This document shows, one piece after another, positions 1 to 10,686 of a DNA stretch of 64,000 nt. The notes under the pieces were generated by a model, which saw only the letters and a program-made list of their open reading frames with translations, did not search any database and had not been told where the DNA came from. Positions within the stretch are counted from its first letter, which is position 1. Every line of letters starts with the position of its first letter. Location: positions 5,580,309-5,644,308 of the forward strand of contig CM070730.1 in the NCBI GenBank assembly GCA_036346275.1, given 5' to 3'. Position numbers and translations under genes: made by a program. The stretch comes from Otatea glauca. Taxonomy: Eukaryota > Streptophyta > Magnoliopsida > Poales > Poaceae.

Positions 1-686
1 TCCCAAATAAGTATAAGTAATTATCCTATAGAGATAGAATGATGCACTATAGATACTGGGGTTGCAGCGGCGCCTAAATTAATCATTGTAATACTTTATC
101 TTGGTGTGTTGTTCTGTTAAGTATAGACTTATGTTGTTAGCCTTACGATCAAGTGGGAAAATGTTAATAGTGATCTTGGCTAACTGTCAGATCCGATTTT
201 TAGTGGTTAGGCCCACCTCACTAGCGCTCTGATCGGGAGTTCATCAATAGAAAATTGGTTTGGTCCCGATAGCTAGCGCCATATTAAAAGGGATTAGTCG
301 GCACTCAAAAGATATAAGGAAAATCTTGAGTTTGCCAACAATCCTGGTGTACCTATCCGATCTAGGTTTTCGGCGCAAGGCTATCGAAGACGCTTACCAT
401 CACCGAGAAGATCTCGGTGCCTCCTTCTTCATCTCGTATCAGAGGCTCAGTGCTCCTTCTTCCCCAACGCTCAACTACATCGACAAGAACCCTAATGACT
501 TCCCCATCAACGGGTCAGTTCACCTAACGATTCATTTCCGCATCATTGTTTTCGATGATTATGATTTAGACTAGCTAATGTTCATGTTCAGTAAACCCTA
601 AGTTTCTAACATCTTTGCCATGGCTTGTGCTTGTGTGCACTCGGCTCTATGTATCGCCATTCTGAACTATGCTCGACTGTGTCAGA
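1..686. other. Unassigned left flank with one unrecognised ORF
   Basis: No recognised gene. A 104-residue plus-strand reading frame at 260-574 has no motif I know. It could be a 5' leader of the phosphatase remnant that follows, or random. The part of that phosphatase gene which should carry the catalytic DxDGT motif is not found here in any readable form. Confidence 0.4.
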
Positions 687-2539
687 CAGGCTGGTTTCAA
701 CAATGGTGACCACATCACCAATGAGTTTTACAGTGCGAATATCAGCGGGGGGCACAACGATGACCTATTGTTCCCCGAATTCGATCATGACAAGGCAATG
801 AAGTTCATGGATGACAAGGAAGAAATGTTCAGAAAGTAGGACACTAATATTACCTTTGTATTGCATTCTTATGTTCTTTCATACTCCTGCATGATTTGAT
901 TTCATCTGTGGTCACATCATGGCAAGTTTTTTTGTATCTAGTTCCTGTATGGAATATTGAGACTTGAGAGAGCACTTTCGATTGATCAAATCTAGTCGTG
1001 AATGGAATTAATTGCAGATTTAGTTTTCCTGTAGTAACTTGCTTGTAAAATTTGAGCATATAGATGGAATGACCACTCTCAAGTCATCTTATAAACTCGA
1101 TTTTAGTTTTGATAGTGCTTTCCGTATAGATTGACCACTCTCAATTATCATTAACTGCAGATTTAGTTTTCCTACAGCAACTTGGTGCAGATAGACTGAC
1201 CGCTCTGAATTCTCCTAATATAGAAACATAGTTTCAGATCTGCTAGTACTCTGTGTTCTCAAATTCCAATACAAGGCGTCAAAATTCACATTTTTTATTT
1301 TACAAGTATTGAATTTTGTCAGTACAAAATGTCCATCTTGTTGTTTGATTCTTCCTGAAAACCTCAAGCTGAAAACTATGCAGGTTGGCACCAGGACAGT
1401 TAAAAGGCAGCAGATGGCCTGCACGATCTATGCAGATCAAGGTTTTAAATCACGATTTTCGTGGCTTCAAGGTAAGGTCCCAAAAATGCTCCAGCAACTA
1501 TCGTGGAAGCTATCATTTGTCGTGTTTTCAATATTAATTTTTCTAAATTAAATATGTATATAATATAAGTTACCTCCAAACAAATTCTATCGCGGAAGCT
1601 ATCATTCGTCACGTTTTCAGTGTTAATTTTTTTTAAATTAAATATGCATATAATATGTCACCTCCAAACAAATCGTTAGAAGGTATTAATATTTTTTAAA
1701 TAAGAATATGAGTCAAGTCCGGAATCAACAAATATGCTAATACATGTCAAAGACCATAACTCATAACTATATTATAATATTCTTAGCAATAAATACTTAA
1801 TCACTAAAAAATATGAATGCTGGATTATTAAAAAAAAGAGCGAGATAAGGCCTTTTACTAGATTTTCTTATATCTTAGACTTATAAGATTTGTATTTGAG
1901 CCTTCTAGCAATGTTGGATTTCAAAATGGATCGAATGTTTTGACCTGCGATTACCCATGTAAATTGCTAATTATAGTACTTGTAGCTAATATAACAACGT
2001 TTTGCCCTGTAGCTATTTAGAACACCTATACAGATGGATAGAAGGCCACAACCTGAAGCACGCAGCAGTGACAAGCGCTCCAAGGACAAACGCAGAGCTC
2101 ATGCTGTCACTTCTTGAGCTCACTGACTTCTTCCCGGTACTCGTCATCAGAAGCGAGTGCGGCCGAGCCAAGCCATTGCCTGATCCTTACCTCAAGGCTC
2201 TTGAGCTTATTGATGCATCACCCGATCACACATTCATATTTGAGGTACAAGTCTTTATCATTCACAATGAGGAGTATATGGAGTTTTTTTTCCATCTCTA
2301 ATCTTCCCAATTGTAATGTTTTTTTTTTCATTTGGTTTGTCAAGGACTCCACGTCGGGGATCCGAGCTGGTGTTGCTGCTCGTGTGCCTGTGGTTGGTCT
2401 GACAACTAGGAATCCAGAGAAGGTACTGAATAATGCAGGAGCCAGCTTGCTGATAAAAAAAAAAATTCAGGACCCAAAGCTGTCGTCAATACTTGAAGAG
2501 CTAGGGCCTACAATTGCTGTAAGCAAGGCTGATATTTGA
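687..2539 (+). pseudogene. SGPP-like HAD-superfamily phosphatase remnant
   Basis: Three exons can be read in compatible phases: 687-835, 2013-2244 and 2345-2539, with GT donors at 836 and 2245 and AG acceptors before 2013 and 2345. The product resembles plant SGPP/HAD sugar-phosphate phosphatases. Recognisable stretches are NNGDHITNEFYSANISG (cap domain), HAAVTSAPRTNAEL (motif II region), ECGRAKPLPDPY (conserved Lys) and FEDSTSGIRAGVAA (motif IV acidic pair across the last splice). The first exon of the family, carrying the nucleophile motif DVDGT, is missing, and about ten residues are lost between the first and second readable exons. An enzyme without the nucleophilic Asp should be inactive, so I call it a truncated pseudogene. 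A diverged or distant first exon left of the window cannot be excluded. A copia element is inserted just downstream. Confidence 0.72.
1499..1675. repeat. Two-copy tandem duplication, period about 89 bp
   Basis: Unit 1 starts at 1499 and unit 2 at 1588. Both run from TATCG(T/C)GGAAGCTATCAT to ACCTCCAAACAAAT with scattered substitutions. It lies in the long second gap of the phosphatase remnant. No function is evident. Confidence 0.7.
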
Positions 2540-2924
2540 AGACAGAGAAATGACACGCTGGACTCGTGACCAATGACCCTGATTCATTCAAGAACACGAA
2601 TGATTCCACATTTATCTGGCACGATAGAATCATAGAATAACGCTCATCTCCAGATTGGAAGTAAGCACAGGTCTTTTATGTATTGATTTAAAAAATTATG
2701 TCCGTTTGGGTGCAAACTTACTTAAAATATTTGTTCCCCTCTCTAAACAGTAACTTGGTATGCCTGTGAACCAAGTGCCAGATCTAATTATCCATGTTGC
2801 TAAAGATGATTAAATTTGACTTTGTTTTGGTACCCTGAAGTCTTAAACTGAACATAAAGTCGCCCTCCTGGAAATCTAGACTAGAATAATAGCGTCTCCA
2901 GAAAGTTCACTTGTTTTACATTGC
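2540..2924. other. Spacer between phosphatase remnant and copia element
   Basis: Probable 3' untranslated and flanking DNA of the phosphatase remnant. No reading frame or repeat was recognised. Its last five bases, ATTGC (2920-2924), are the left target-site duplication of the copia element. Confidence 0.5.
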
Positions 2925-3073
2925 TGTTAAACAGAGTGGCCTGCCGTGCTTATCTCCGTTCCTTTCTATGATTTGCTTCCATAAACCAGATATGGCAACG
3001 CTTGCATGGCATTGGTCTATATATGTATCCTGTGTAATCAATCACAAATATACTTGATTACTTTCCTCCATCA
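2925..3073 (+). repeat. 5' LTR of copia element 1
   Basis: It starts TGTTAAACAGAGTGG and ends CCTCCATCA. It matches 10535-10686 almost base for base. TATATATG at about 3019 may serve as the TATA element. Confidence 0.93.
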
Positions 3074-3086
3074 TGGTATCAGATGC
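3074..3086 (+). promoter_or_regulatory. Primer-binding site, initiator tRNA-Met type
   Basis: TGGTATCAGATGC directly follows the 5' LTR. TGGTATCAGA is the usual copia site complementary to the 3' end of initiator methionine tRNA. Confidence 0.9.
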
Positions 3087-3202
3087 CGTCGCTCCTGCGA
3101 CCTCTTCCGCAACTCCCTAACCGGCCGCCGGACTCCACCGCCGGCCATCCCCTTCCCTAAGCGCCAGTCCCTCTACCAGTCGCCACCTCCCCCTTGCTCA
3201 CC

Positions 3203-4315
3203 ATGGCCGATGATGGTGCCACCGCTGCCGCGCAGGACGCCGACGCTCTGGATGCTGCCCTGGCTTCGCTCCATGCTCAAGCTATTGGCGTTCTCAACAT
3301 CAAAGCCCTAGTGCCCACGACTCTCGACCTCCACCCCTCCAACTACATCAAATAGCGCAGTCTCTTCCTCGTCACCCTCGGCAAATACGCCCTCACTAAC
3401 CATGTCCTCTCCGATGTCGGCCGGCCTGGTTGTGCGGATTGGGTTCGTATGGATTGCGTCGTCTTATCGTGGCTATACGGCATGATCTCTGGCGAACTCT
3501 TGGAAATTATCGTGACGCCCATTGCCACTGCCTGGCTTGTATGGACAAGTCTTGAGCAGCAGTTCCTCAGCAGCAAGGAAAGCTACGCCCTCTACATGGA
3601 GGCGGAATTCCGTAACTTTATCCGGGGCAATCTATCGATCTCCGACTATTGCCGCAAGTTGAAGAGCATGGCAGACTCCTTGGGTGATCTCGGGGAGATG
3701 ATCAGTGATCGCACCCTCATTCTTACCATTTTACCTGGTTTGAACGAGCATTTCTCCCACATGGCGATGCTACTACGGATGCAACGTCCATTTCCTACCT
3801 TCGTCGAAGCTCACTCTCTCCTTCTCCTTGAGGAGATTACGAAGAACCACCAGCCTTCTGCACTGCCCACGGCACTCGTCGCCACCACACCTCTTGCCGG
3901 CAACAGGGGCTCCGGTGGCAGCCACAATGGGGGCGGCAACACTGCCTCCGCCAGTTCCTTCTTCGAAGGCAATCGTCGACGGTGCGGCGAAAACCGCAAC
4001 GGTAACAACTGCGGTGAGAATAAGACCAACGCCACCGACGGTATGGGCAACAATCCCGGTTGGCCGACTCTTTTTAATCTTTGGACAGGGACCTTTCAAG
4101 TCTGGCCAGGCCAGATGCACCCACGACAAGCTCCTGGGCTGCTTGGTCCGCGACCTCCCAATGCACAACAGCAGCCGACTCACCCACAAGACTCGTCGCA
4201 ACCACATGCCTTGGAGGTCAGGCACATGCAGCAGGCGTACGCACAACAACCACACCAGTTCATGCCATGGCCCCCCTGTCCGGCTCTGGTTCCTGGGATC
4301 AACAATCCTTGGTAA
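3203..4315 (+). pseudogene. Copia gag polyprotein fragment (UBN2-type), stop-interrupted
   Basis: Translation probably began at ATG 3203 and reads an alanine-rich start followed by DLHPSNYIK. A TAG at 3353-3355 then replaces the tryptophan usual in NYxxW. The same frame stays open to 4315 and contains the gag landmarks VWTSLEQQF, LSISDYCRKLKSMADSL and LTILPGLNEHF, typical of UBN2-type gag. A Gly/Asn-rich and then Gln/Pro-rich tail follows. The CCHC zinc knuckle expected near 4080-4130 is not readable in this frame. The downstream protease is in another frame, so the gag-pol transition is also frameshifted. Confidence 0.85.
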
Positions 4316-5240
4316 ACGCCTTCATGACAATGTCCCTCACTCCACCGGTAAATCAGGAATGGTACATGGATTCCGGTGCAACGTCTCACATGACATTGGA
4401 CGCTGGTAACCTCTCTGTTTCCCAACAAACTTTCTCCTCTACTTCATCTGCTATCATTGTCGGTGATGGATCTTTGTTGCCCGTCACCTCCACCGACTCC
4501 ATCCCCTTTCTCACTCAGACCATTTCGCTTCACCTTAACAATGTCCTAGTCACTCCCCACATAATCAAAAACCTCATTTTGGTTCATCAATTTACTATCT
4601 ATAATAATTGCTCCGTTGAGTTTGACCCTGATGGCCTTCCTGTGAAAGATCTTCGTACCAGGAACGTGATCGTCAGGTGCAATAGCTCTGGGCAACTTTA
4701 TCCTTTGCATCCATCGGCCGCCAGTCCTTGTGCCCTCACCGCTGGCGCCACTACTACCACTCTTTGACATCGTCGTCTCGGTCATCTTGGCTGTGAGGCT
4801 CTCTCTAGAGTAGCCAGTGCTGCTGCATCTTCATACTTCGCAACAAAATGGCAAAGTCGAACGTATCATTCGCTCTACTAACAACATCATGCAAACTCTC
4901 ATGTTTCAAGCTAGTCTCCCCCTCCTATTGGGTTGAGGCTCTCCATGCTGCCACATATCTTCTAAATCGCCACCCCACTGAAACACTCCATCTCTCTACA
5001 CCTTTTTTTGCACTCCATGGTGCCCATCCCTCTTGCTCTCACCTTCGTGTTTTCGGTTGCAAATGCTACCCCAACCTTTTTGCCACCACCAAACACAAAC
5101 TCTCTCCTCGCTCCACCATGTGTCTTTCTTGAATACCCCTCTAAACACAAGGGTTATTGATGTCTTGACCTATCCTCTAATAGGATCATCATCTCCCATC
5201 ATGTCACGTTCGATGAATCCGTTTTTCCCTTTGCCGATGT
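4316..5240 (+). pseudogene. Copia protease and integrase remnant with deleted catalytic core
   Basis: The aspartic protease is clear: WYMDSGATSHMT at about 4360-4395 keeps the catalytic DSG triad. The frame runs to a stop at 4767. A GAG-pre-integrase start (RRLGHLGCEALSRVASAAA) follows at about 4770-4825. Sequence then jumps to the far end of the integrase core (NGKVER-like, near 4846) and on through SYWVEALHAATYLLNRHPTET and LRVFGCKCYPN. The stretch holding the first two catalytic acidic residues is absent, so an internal deletion removed the integrase active site. Frames also shift at about 4840 and 5130. Confidence 0.82.
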
Positions 5241-7511
5241 AGCAACACCTCCATCTCCTTCTGGTCTTGATTCATATCGGAGCTTGGTTCTTATGAAAGT
5301 TCAAGCTTCATTAGTTTGGTTTTGGTGTTAATGACAAATCTAATATTGAAACTAACTCTTTTGTTGAGCTTAACTCCCTTTAGTCGCTTTTGGATGAAAA
5401 AGATGGAAGTATCAAAGGTATGCATTCGAGTTCATATTATCATATCTTGTTGCATTCCTTGGATATAACATTCATGATCATATTGATAAATCTAAATATG
5501 AGACTAACTCTTTTATTGAGTATATCTTTGATTAGTCTTATCTCATTAAAAAATGGAAATCCCAAAGGTATGCATCCAATACAACTCTATTATTTCTAGA
5601 TGCATTCCTTGGATTCAAGTTAAAGAATGAACTCTACCATTATTTAAACCTCAAGATGTGCATTAATGTTTCAATTCCATATATACATGAATGCATACAT
5701 TTAGGGGGAGTTCATACTTTACCTTGATGTTTTAATAGTATTGATCTATTTCATCTTTCTATATCAAGGATCATTACTTTGAAACAATCATTTGAGTATA
5801 TGTAACTTGTGTAGTTGTAGTATACTCATGTTAATATAGGATAAACTCAAATATTATCTAAGGTTGATTATGTGCATATTGATTCTAAGTTCAATTATTT
5901 ATATGCACATATTTAATGGAGTTTATTCTATAGTTGACGGTATTAAGAGTATTAATCCCTTTCCACCACTCCAATATAATTTGGATCATTACTTAGTAAC
6001 CATCAAAATGAGTATATGAAACTTGTGTAGTTAATATATACTCATATCAATTTAAATTGAGTTCGGTTGTCTTTTAATCAATCAAAGAACACTTCATCAT
6101 GTGTTGATAGTGTTTCTTCATTGGTTAAGGACAAGCGAAAAGTTGTTGAGTATAATGAAGCATTAGTTGCATCAAAGTACTCAAGACACCTTTAAATCAT
6201 TCAAATTGATTAGGTTTGTGCTCAATCGATCATAGTGGCATCCATTATGTGTTAATGGAGTGCAATTGATGATTGAGGCAATCGTGTTTGTTGGACTAAC
6301 AATCTTCCATGAGTTGTGAAGTAGGTTGAGTCCAAGAAAATAAAGAATCGGGAAGAAGAAGAAGGCATCATCATGTGTTGATGAGCTTCAAGGATGAATC
6401 CCGAAGTGAAGTGAAGCTAGAGAAGGTTTATCATGTGTTGATGAACAAGAAGAAAGGACCCGACTTGGAGAGAAGATGATGGAAATCATAAAAGCTCCAA
6501 GTGGATGTGCTAGAGGCAAAGGTATAACTAGCTAAGGCTAAGGATGTGTTCCTAGTTTTTTACCGGTCTCGATGCTTGATGCGAGATCAGGTTGCTAGTT
6601 AGGTGCCGTACATTAAGAGGGGTTGAGTCTTATAGCTTGAGCTTCATCATATGTTGATGAACTCAATCCAGTTCACTCTAGCTCACTCTCTTGGTTGGTT
6701 CTTGCATGAGCTAAGTATTTGCATGTGTTGCAAATAAAGGAGCTCATGCTTGCTTCTTATTGAATCTTGATTTGGTTTTTGTATAGAGCTATGGATTTGC
6801 ATGTGTTGCAAAAAGGGAGATAGCTTATGCAAGTTGGTTTATGTGGTTGTTTGTATGGAGCTAGATATTTGCATGTGTTGCAAATAGAGAGCTCGTGCAT
6901 CCGAGTCTTAGCTTGTGATATTGATCATGTGTTGATCATTACAAAGGCTAAGATAGGTTTATGTTTTGTGTTTGCAAAATGAGTTTTTGCAAAATATGGT
7001 TTAATCGGATCTTATCTTGGAGCATGTGAATAGGGTTTGCAAATGTGTTTGCAAATTGGTTTGATCATGTGTTGATCATCACATGGCTTAAAGATATGAT
7101 CTTGATTACTCTTGTTTGCAAGATTTATATTTGCAAATGTGGTTTGCAAAATATTGGTGTTCATGCATTTGATATTGGAGCATGTGATTAGAATTTACAA
7201 ATATGTTTTGCAAAATTGTTTTGATCATGAGCTGATCATCACATGGCTCAATATTTGATCTTATTGACTCTTACTAGCTTGTAGTCATGCCCTTGATAAA
7301 GTCTATGTGAGGGATTTCGAAAAATCAGATTTTAGACTTGAATGACTACATTAGAGTCTTTGTTTTTGTGATATTGAAAAATATCTATGGTTGCTTAAAT
7401 CTTGAAAATTGGTGGAGATTGTAGCCCTCGTGATAAGCTTCGCATAGAATCAAAAATCACCTAAATCGGAGTTCGGAGTAAAAAGTTATGACAGTTTTTC
7501 TGCAGCTACAT

Positions 7512-7660
7512 GTGGTAGTGCCGCCCCAGCGGCCCTAGATGAGCGGCACTACCGGCCCTACTTGTGGTAGTTATTTGTCCGAGAAGATGTTTTTGAGTCT
7601 AAAGGCCGGTAGTACCGGTCCTAGATGGGCGGTAGTGCCGGTGTTACTGTAGCAACGGCT
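7512..7660. repeat. GGTAGTACCGG-type palindrome cluster in the LTR
   Basis: Repeats of GTGGTAGTGCCGCC, GCGGCACTACCGGCC, GGCCGGTAGTACCGG and GGGCGGTAGTGCCGG alternate in both orientations, each capable of pairing with its neighbours. The equivalent part of the second LTR (36821-37085) has the same motif class. They lie about 60-200 bp upstream of the LTR TATA box. Confidence 0.75.
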
Positions 7661-7718
7661 AGTTTTAGTGCATTCATTGTCTATTTTACCCCCCAATGGC
7701 TAGTTTTCTTTGTTAGGC

Positions 7719-7727
7719 TATAAAAGG
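7719..7727 (+). promoter_or_regulatory. TATA box of the SIRE-type LTR
   Basis: TATAAAAGG lies between the palindrome cluster and the last group of hairpins. The same motif sits at the equivalent place (37144) in the second LTR. It marks the likely U3/R boundary and shows the plus strand is the sense strand. Confidence 0.75.
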
Positions 7728-8579
7728 AGGCCTTGAGAGTCCATTTGCTGTGTTGTTGACTTTGTTGAGCATTTGTGTGGTCTTGTGCATGTGTTGCATT
7801 CCCAAAATTGGTTTTTGAGCTAAGAGTGAGCTCTAATTGCATGTGTTGCAATTAGGAGAGGATTGAGAGCCTCTTGTGCATGTGTTGCACTTGAGGGGAG
7901 CCTTATGCATGTGTTGCACTCAGTGATCACCATTGTACATGTGTTGTACTTGGTGGAGCTCAAGCTAGAGGGCTTGGCTTGTTACTCTTGGTGTTTGCCG
8001 ACACCTAGACGGCGTGTGGAGGCGTCGTGCACGGTGACCTTCTCAAGGAGATTGTGAGAAGACCCGGTAAAGTTGTGAAGGTCGGAGCTCACCTACCCGG
8101 AGCGAGAAAGAGCTACCACTAGTGGAATCGAGGCGGGTGCTCAATTCGTGGAGCCGGTCCAAAGAGGTTTGGGCTAGCCTCAACGTGGATTAGGGGAGAC
8201 CGGCAAGTCTCCGAACACCACGGTAAAACATCGGTGTGTCTCTTTGTGTTTTCTTTCAATTCTCTATTTATATTGTTGTAATTTACATTCCTAGAATTAA
8301 ATTGCTTGATTGTCTTTAGAATTATATATTCTTGAGTAGAGACATAATTAGCTAGTGCACTTAGTGAGCCTAGTTGATTTAGGCTTTAAATTGTCAAAAC
8401 CTTAGTTTATTGCTTTCGCATATATTATCATTTAGGTTTTGACATAAGGTTACTTATGCGAGACTTTAATCATAGAAAAAAATTTTATAGCCGCCTATTC
8501 ACCCCCTCTAGTCGGCATCCTCAATCTTACATCTTCCCCGCTACCCATTGGATCGTGTGTTGTTGTTTCCCATGCAGGA

Positions 8580-9925
8580 ACAGGTACTAAAACTGCCCCG
8601 TCGGCACCGGGTTGCCACGCGCTCCACCTGGTGTTGCTGCGTCAACTGGTGAAGTCTCCCTACCGACTACGGCTATGGCACCGGCTCCTGTCATCATCCC
8701 TACTGGGACTGGTGCGCCCCTGTCCACTACGCCCGCTCCTATGGAGGGGCTATCGGATCCTACCACGACGCTGCTAGGGCCTGCCGCTCCTCCTATCACC
8801 ATCGTTGAGGGGCTGCCAGAGCTGCTGGCCTCTCCTGCAGAGATATCTACTCCAGCTGCTGTGTCGCCCGTCGATTCTCTGCCGGCCTCTGCCATTTTTG
8901 ATTCCGCCGATGATCAACTCTCACGGCATGGTTACTCGTGGCAAACACGGCTATCGCCAGCCATGGCAGCCCACGAATCTTCAAGTCAGTGCATTGTCTC
9001 ACATCTCGAAGATGTACCGAGCAGCACTCGTCGATCCAAATTGGTGTGCTGCAATGGAGGAGGAATTTACTGCCCTTCAGGCCAATCACACTTGAGACCT
9101 CGTCCCTCGATCGTCTGGTGCTAATATTGTTACTAGCAAGTGGATTTTTCATCACAAGTTCAAATATGATGGCACGCTTGATCGATACAAGGCCCGATGG
9201 GTTCTTCGTGGTTTCACCCAGCGTCCCGGTGTTGATTTGAGTCCTGCTGTCTAACCCGTCACAATTCGCACGGTCCTCACCTTGGCGCTGTCCAGAAATT
9301 GGCCTATTCACCAGCTTGATGTGAAGAATGCTTTCCTTCATGGCACCCTCTCTGAGACATTTTATTGCTCTCAACCGACTGGCTTTATCAATCCTTCCCA
9401 TACGGATTCTGTTTGTCTACTGAATAAGTCACTCTATGGTCCAAAGCAGGCACCTCGGGCATGGTACATTTATTTTACTTCCCATTTACTGTCCATCGGT
9501 TTTGAGGAAACTAAGTTCGACACCTCACTTTTGTCTACCACCGTGGGAACGGCACTGTTTATTTGCTCCTGTACGTGGATGACATTGTCCTGACTGCCTC
9601 CTTGGACACTCTTCTCCGTTGAACTATTTCTTCACTTTAGCGGGAATTCTCTATGAAGGACCTTGGATATCTTCATCACTTTCTTGGTTTGTCGGTTAGT
9701 TACCATGCAGATGGCCTATTTCTCTCTCAACGCCATTATATCTTGGACATTTTGGAACGTGCCGGAATGATATATTGCAAGCCTTGCAATACACCTGTTG
9801 ACACGCACTCCAAAATTTCATCTACGACCGGTGAACCTGTCAGTGATCTGACTCACTACCGCAGTCTAGATGGCGCCCTGCAGTGCTTCACCTTCACCCG
9901 ACCGAACATCACATAAGCTATGCAA
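8580..9925 (+). pseudogene. Copia reverse transcriptase, stop- and frameshift-broken
   Basis: The Pro/Ser/Ala-rich linker (8590-8890) leads into HGMVTRGKHG and then RT motifs spread over frames: MEEEFTALQANHT, WIFHHKFKYDGTLDRYKAR, LDVKNAFLHGTLSETFY (9318 onwards), SLYGPKQAPRAWY and the catalytic YVDDI at about 9572-9590. Stops interrupt at about 9095 and 9252, and frames change after 9560. KDLGYLHHFLGL at about 9658 marks the RT connection. The order is that of an intact copia RT, so this is decay in place and not rearrangement. Confidence 0.87.
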
Positions 9926-10520
9926 CAGGTCTACCTTCATATGCATGATTCCCGTGAACCTCACCTCACTGCGGTGAAATGCATCCTCCGGTATCTTCAG
10001 TGCTTCATCGACCACGGTCTCCTACTTCACCGTACTCCACCGACAGACCTCTTCATCTACTTCGACGCTGACTAGGCTGGTTGTCCGGACACGCGCAAGT
10101 CCACATTGGGCTATGCTGTATTCCACAGTGATAGTCTCGTTTCATGGTCCTCGAAGGGACAACACACGGTCTCTCGCTCTAGTGCTGAGGCCGAGTACAG
10201 GGCGGTAGCCAATGCCGTCGCCAAGGCATGCTGGCTGTGCCAACTTCTTCAGGAGCTCCACAGTCCACTTCGGCGAGCCACTCTTGTCTGCTGCGACAAT
10301 ATCAGCGCCGTCTACCTCTCGATGAACCCGGTGCAACATCAACGCACCAAACACGTCAAGATCGACTTGTACTTCATTCGTGAGCGTGTTGCTCTTGGTG
10401 AAGTGCACGTTCTTCATGTACTGACGACATCGTAGTACGCCGACATCTTCACCAAGGGACTGTCCACCTCTGTCTTCACCGAGTTTAGGTCCAATCTGAA
10501 CGTCCGTGCCACCGATGTTC
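9926..10520 (+). pseudogene. Copia RNase H domain
   Basis: An open stretch at 10106-10435 reads SLVSWSSKGQHTVSRSSAEAEYRAVANAVAKACWL, the classic copia RNase H core with the catalytic Glu in SSAEAEY. It continues to CDNISAVYLSMNPVQHQRTKHVKID and RERVALGEVHVLHV. A stop interrupts at 10433-10435, then YADIFTKGLSTSVF leads to the polyprotein end at about 10540, overlapping the first bases of the 3' LTR. Two earlier stops fall at about 9914 and 10073. Confidence 0.88.
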
Positions 10521-10534
10521 CGACTGCATGGGTG

Positions 10535-10686
10535 TGTTAAATAGAGTGGCCTGCCGTGCTTATCTCCTTTCCTTTCTCGGGTGATTTTCTTCCATAAACC
10601 AGATATGGCAAGGCTTGCATGGCATTGGCCTATATATGTAACCTGTGTAATCAATCACAAATATACTCGATTACTATCCTCTATCA
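10535..10686 (+). repeat. 3' LTR of copia element 1
   Basis: It starts TGTTAAATAGAGTGG and ends CCTCTATCA, matching 2925-3073. It is followed by the target duplication ATTGC at 10687-10691. Confidence 0.93.

Larger units (their letters stand above)
6092..7949 (+). repeat. Family of hairpins: constant ATGTGTT loop, variable stems
   Basis: Short inverted repeats share the seven-base loop ATGTGTT, but each stem is different. Stem/partner positions: TCCATT 6241-6246/6254-6259; TCATC 6368-6372/6380-6384; TTCATC 6643-6648/6656-6661 (loop ATATGTT); TATTTGC 6716-6722/6730-6736; TTTGC 6796-6800/6808-6812; TATTTGC 6866-6872/6880-6886; TGATC 6922-6926/6934-6938; TGATC 7062-7066/7074-7078; CTAATTGC 7833-7840/7848-7855; GTGC 7876-7879/7887-7890; GTAC 7935-7938/7946-7949. 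Weaker members are at 6099, 6433, 7037, 7131, 7787 and 7907. All have the loop in the same orientation. Spacing is irregular, so it is not a simple tandem repeat. Confidence 0.85.
5294..8531 (+). mobile_element. Solo LTR of a SIRE/Maximus-type retrotransposon
   Basis: A 3,238-bp block with no coding capacity splits the copia element. It begins TGAAAGTTCAAGC, passes through GTTTGGTTTTGGTGTTAATGACAA (the usual start-proximal motif of these LTRs), and ends GCCTATTCACCCCCTCTAG ... CTTACA. Flanks are TCTTA (5289-5293) and TCTTC (8532-8536), a 5-bp duplication with one mismatch. A second, left-truncated copy lies at 34908-37961. There is no internal region, so it is a solo LTR left by LTR-LTR recombination. 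It carries the hairpin family (6092-7949), GGTAGTACCGG-type palindromes (7512-7660) and a TATA box (7719). Family assignment rests on remembered LTR end sequences. Confidence 0.83.
2925..10686 (+). mobile_element. Ty1/copia LTR retrotransposon, defective, with nested solo LTR
   Basis: The element begins TGTTAA and ends ATCA. It is flanked by the perfect 5-bp duplication ATTGC (2920-2924 and 10687-10691). The LTRs are very short: 2925-3073 (149 bp) and 10535-10686 (152 bp), nearly identical. Domain order gag, protease, integrase, RT, RNase H is that of copia, and the small LTRs suit the Ale/Retrofit-type lineages (inference). It is dead: a stop in gag at 3353-3355, a frameshift between gag and protease, loss of the integrase core near 4825-4845, several stops in RT, and a 3.2-kb solo LTR at 5294-8531 between integrase and RT. 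LTR similarity suggests a fairly young insertion. Confidence 0.93.

Noticed and set aside
6700..7100. CRISPR-like array (repeated GCATGTGTTGCAA words)
   Set aside because: Spacing is irregular, the repeats differ in sequence, and the context is a plant LTR. CRISPR arrays are not found in plant nuclear genomes.
5294..8531. Large intron or host gene region inside copia element 1
   Set aside because: Ends are TG...CA, flanks are a near-perfect 5-bp duplication, a colinear copy exists at 34.9-38.0 kb, and there is no coding content.
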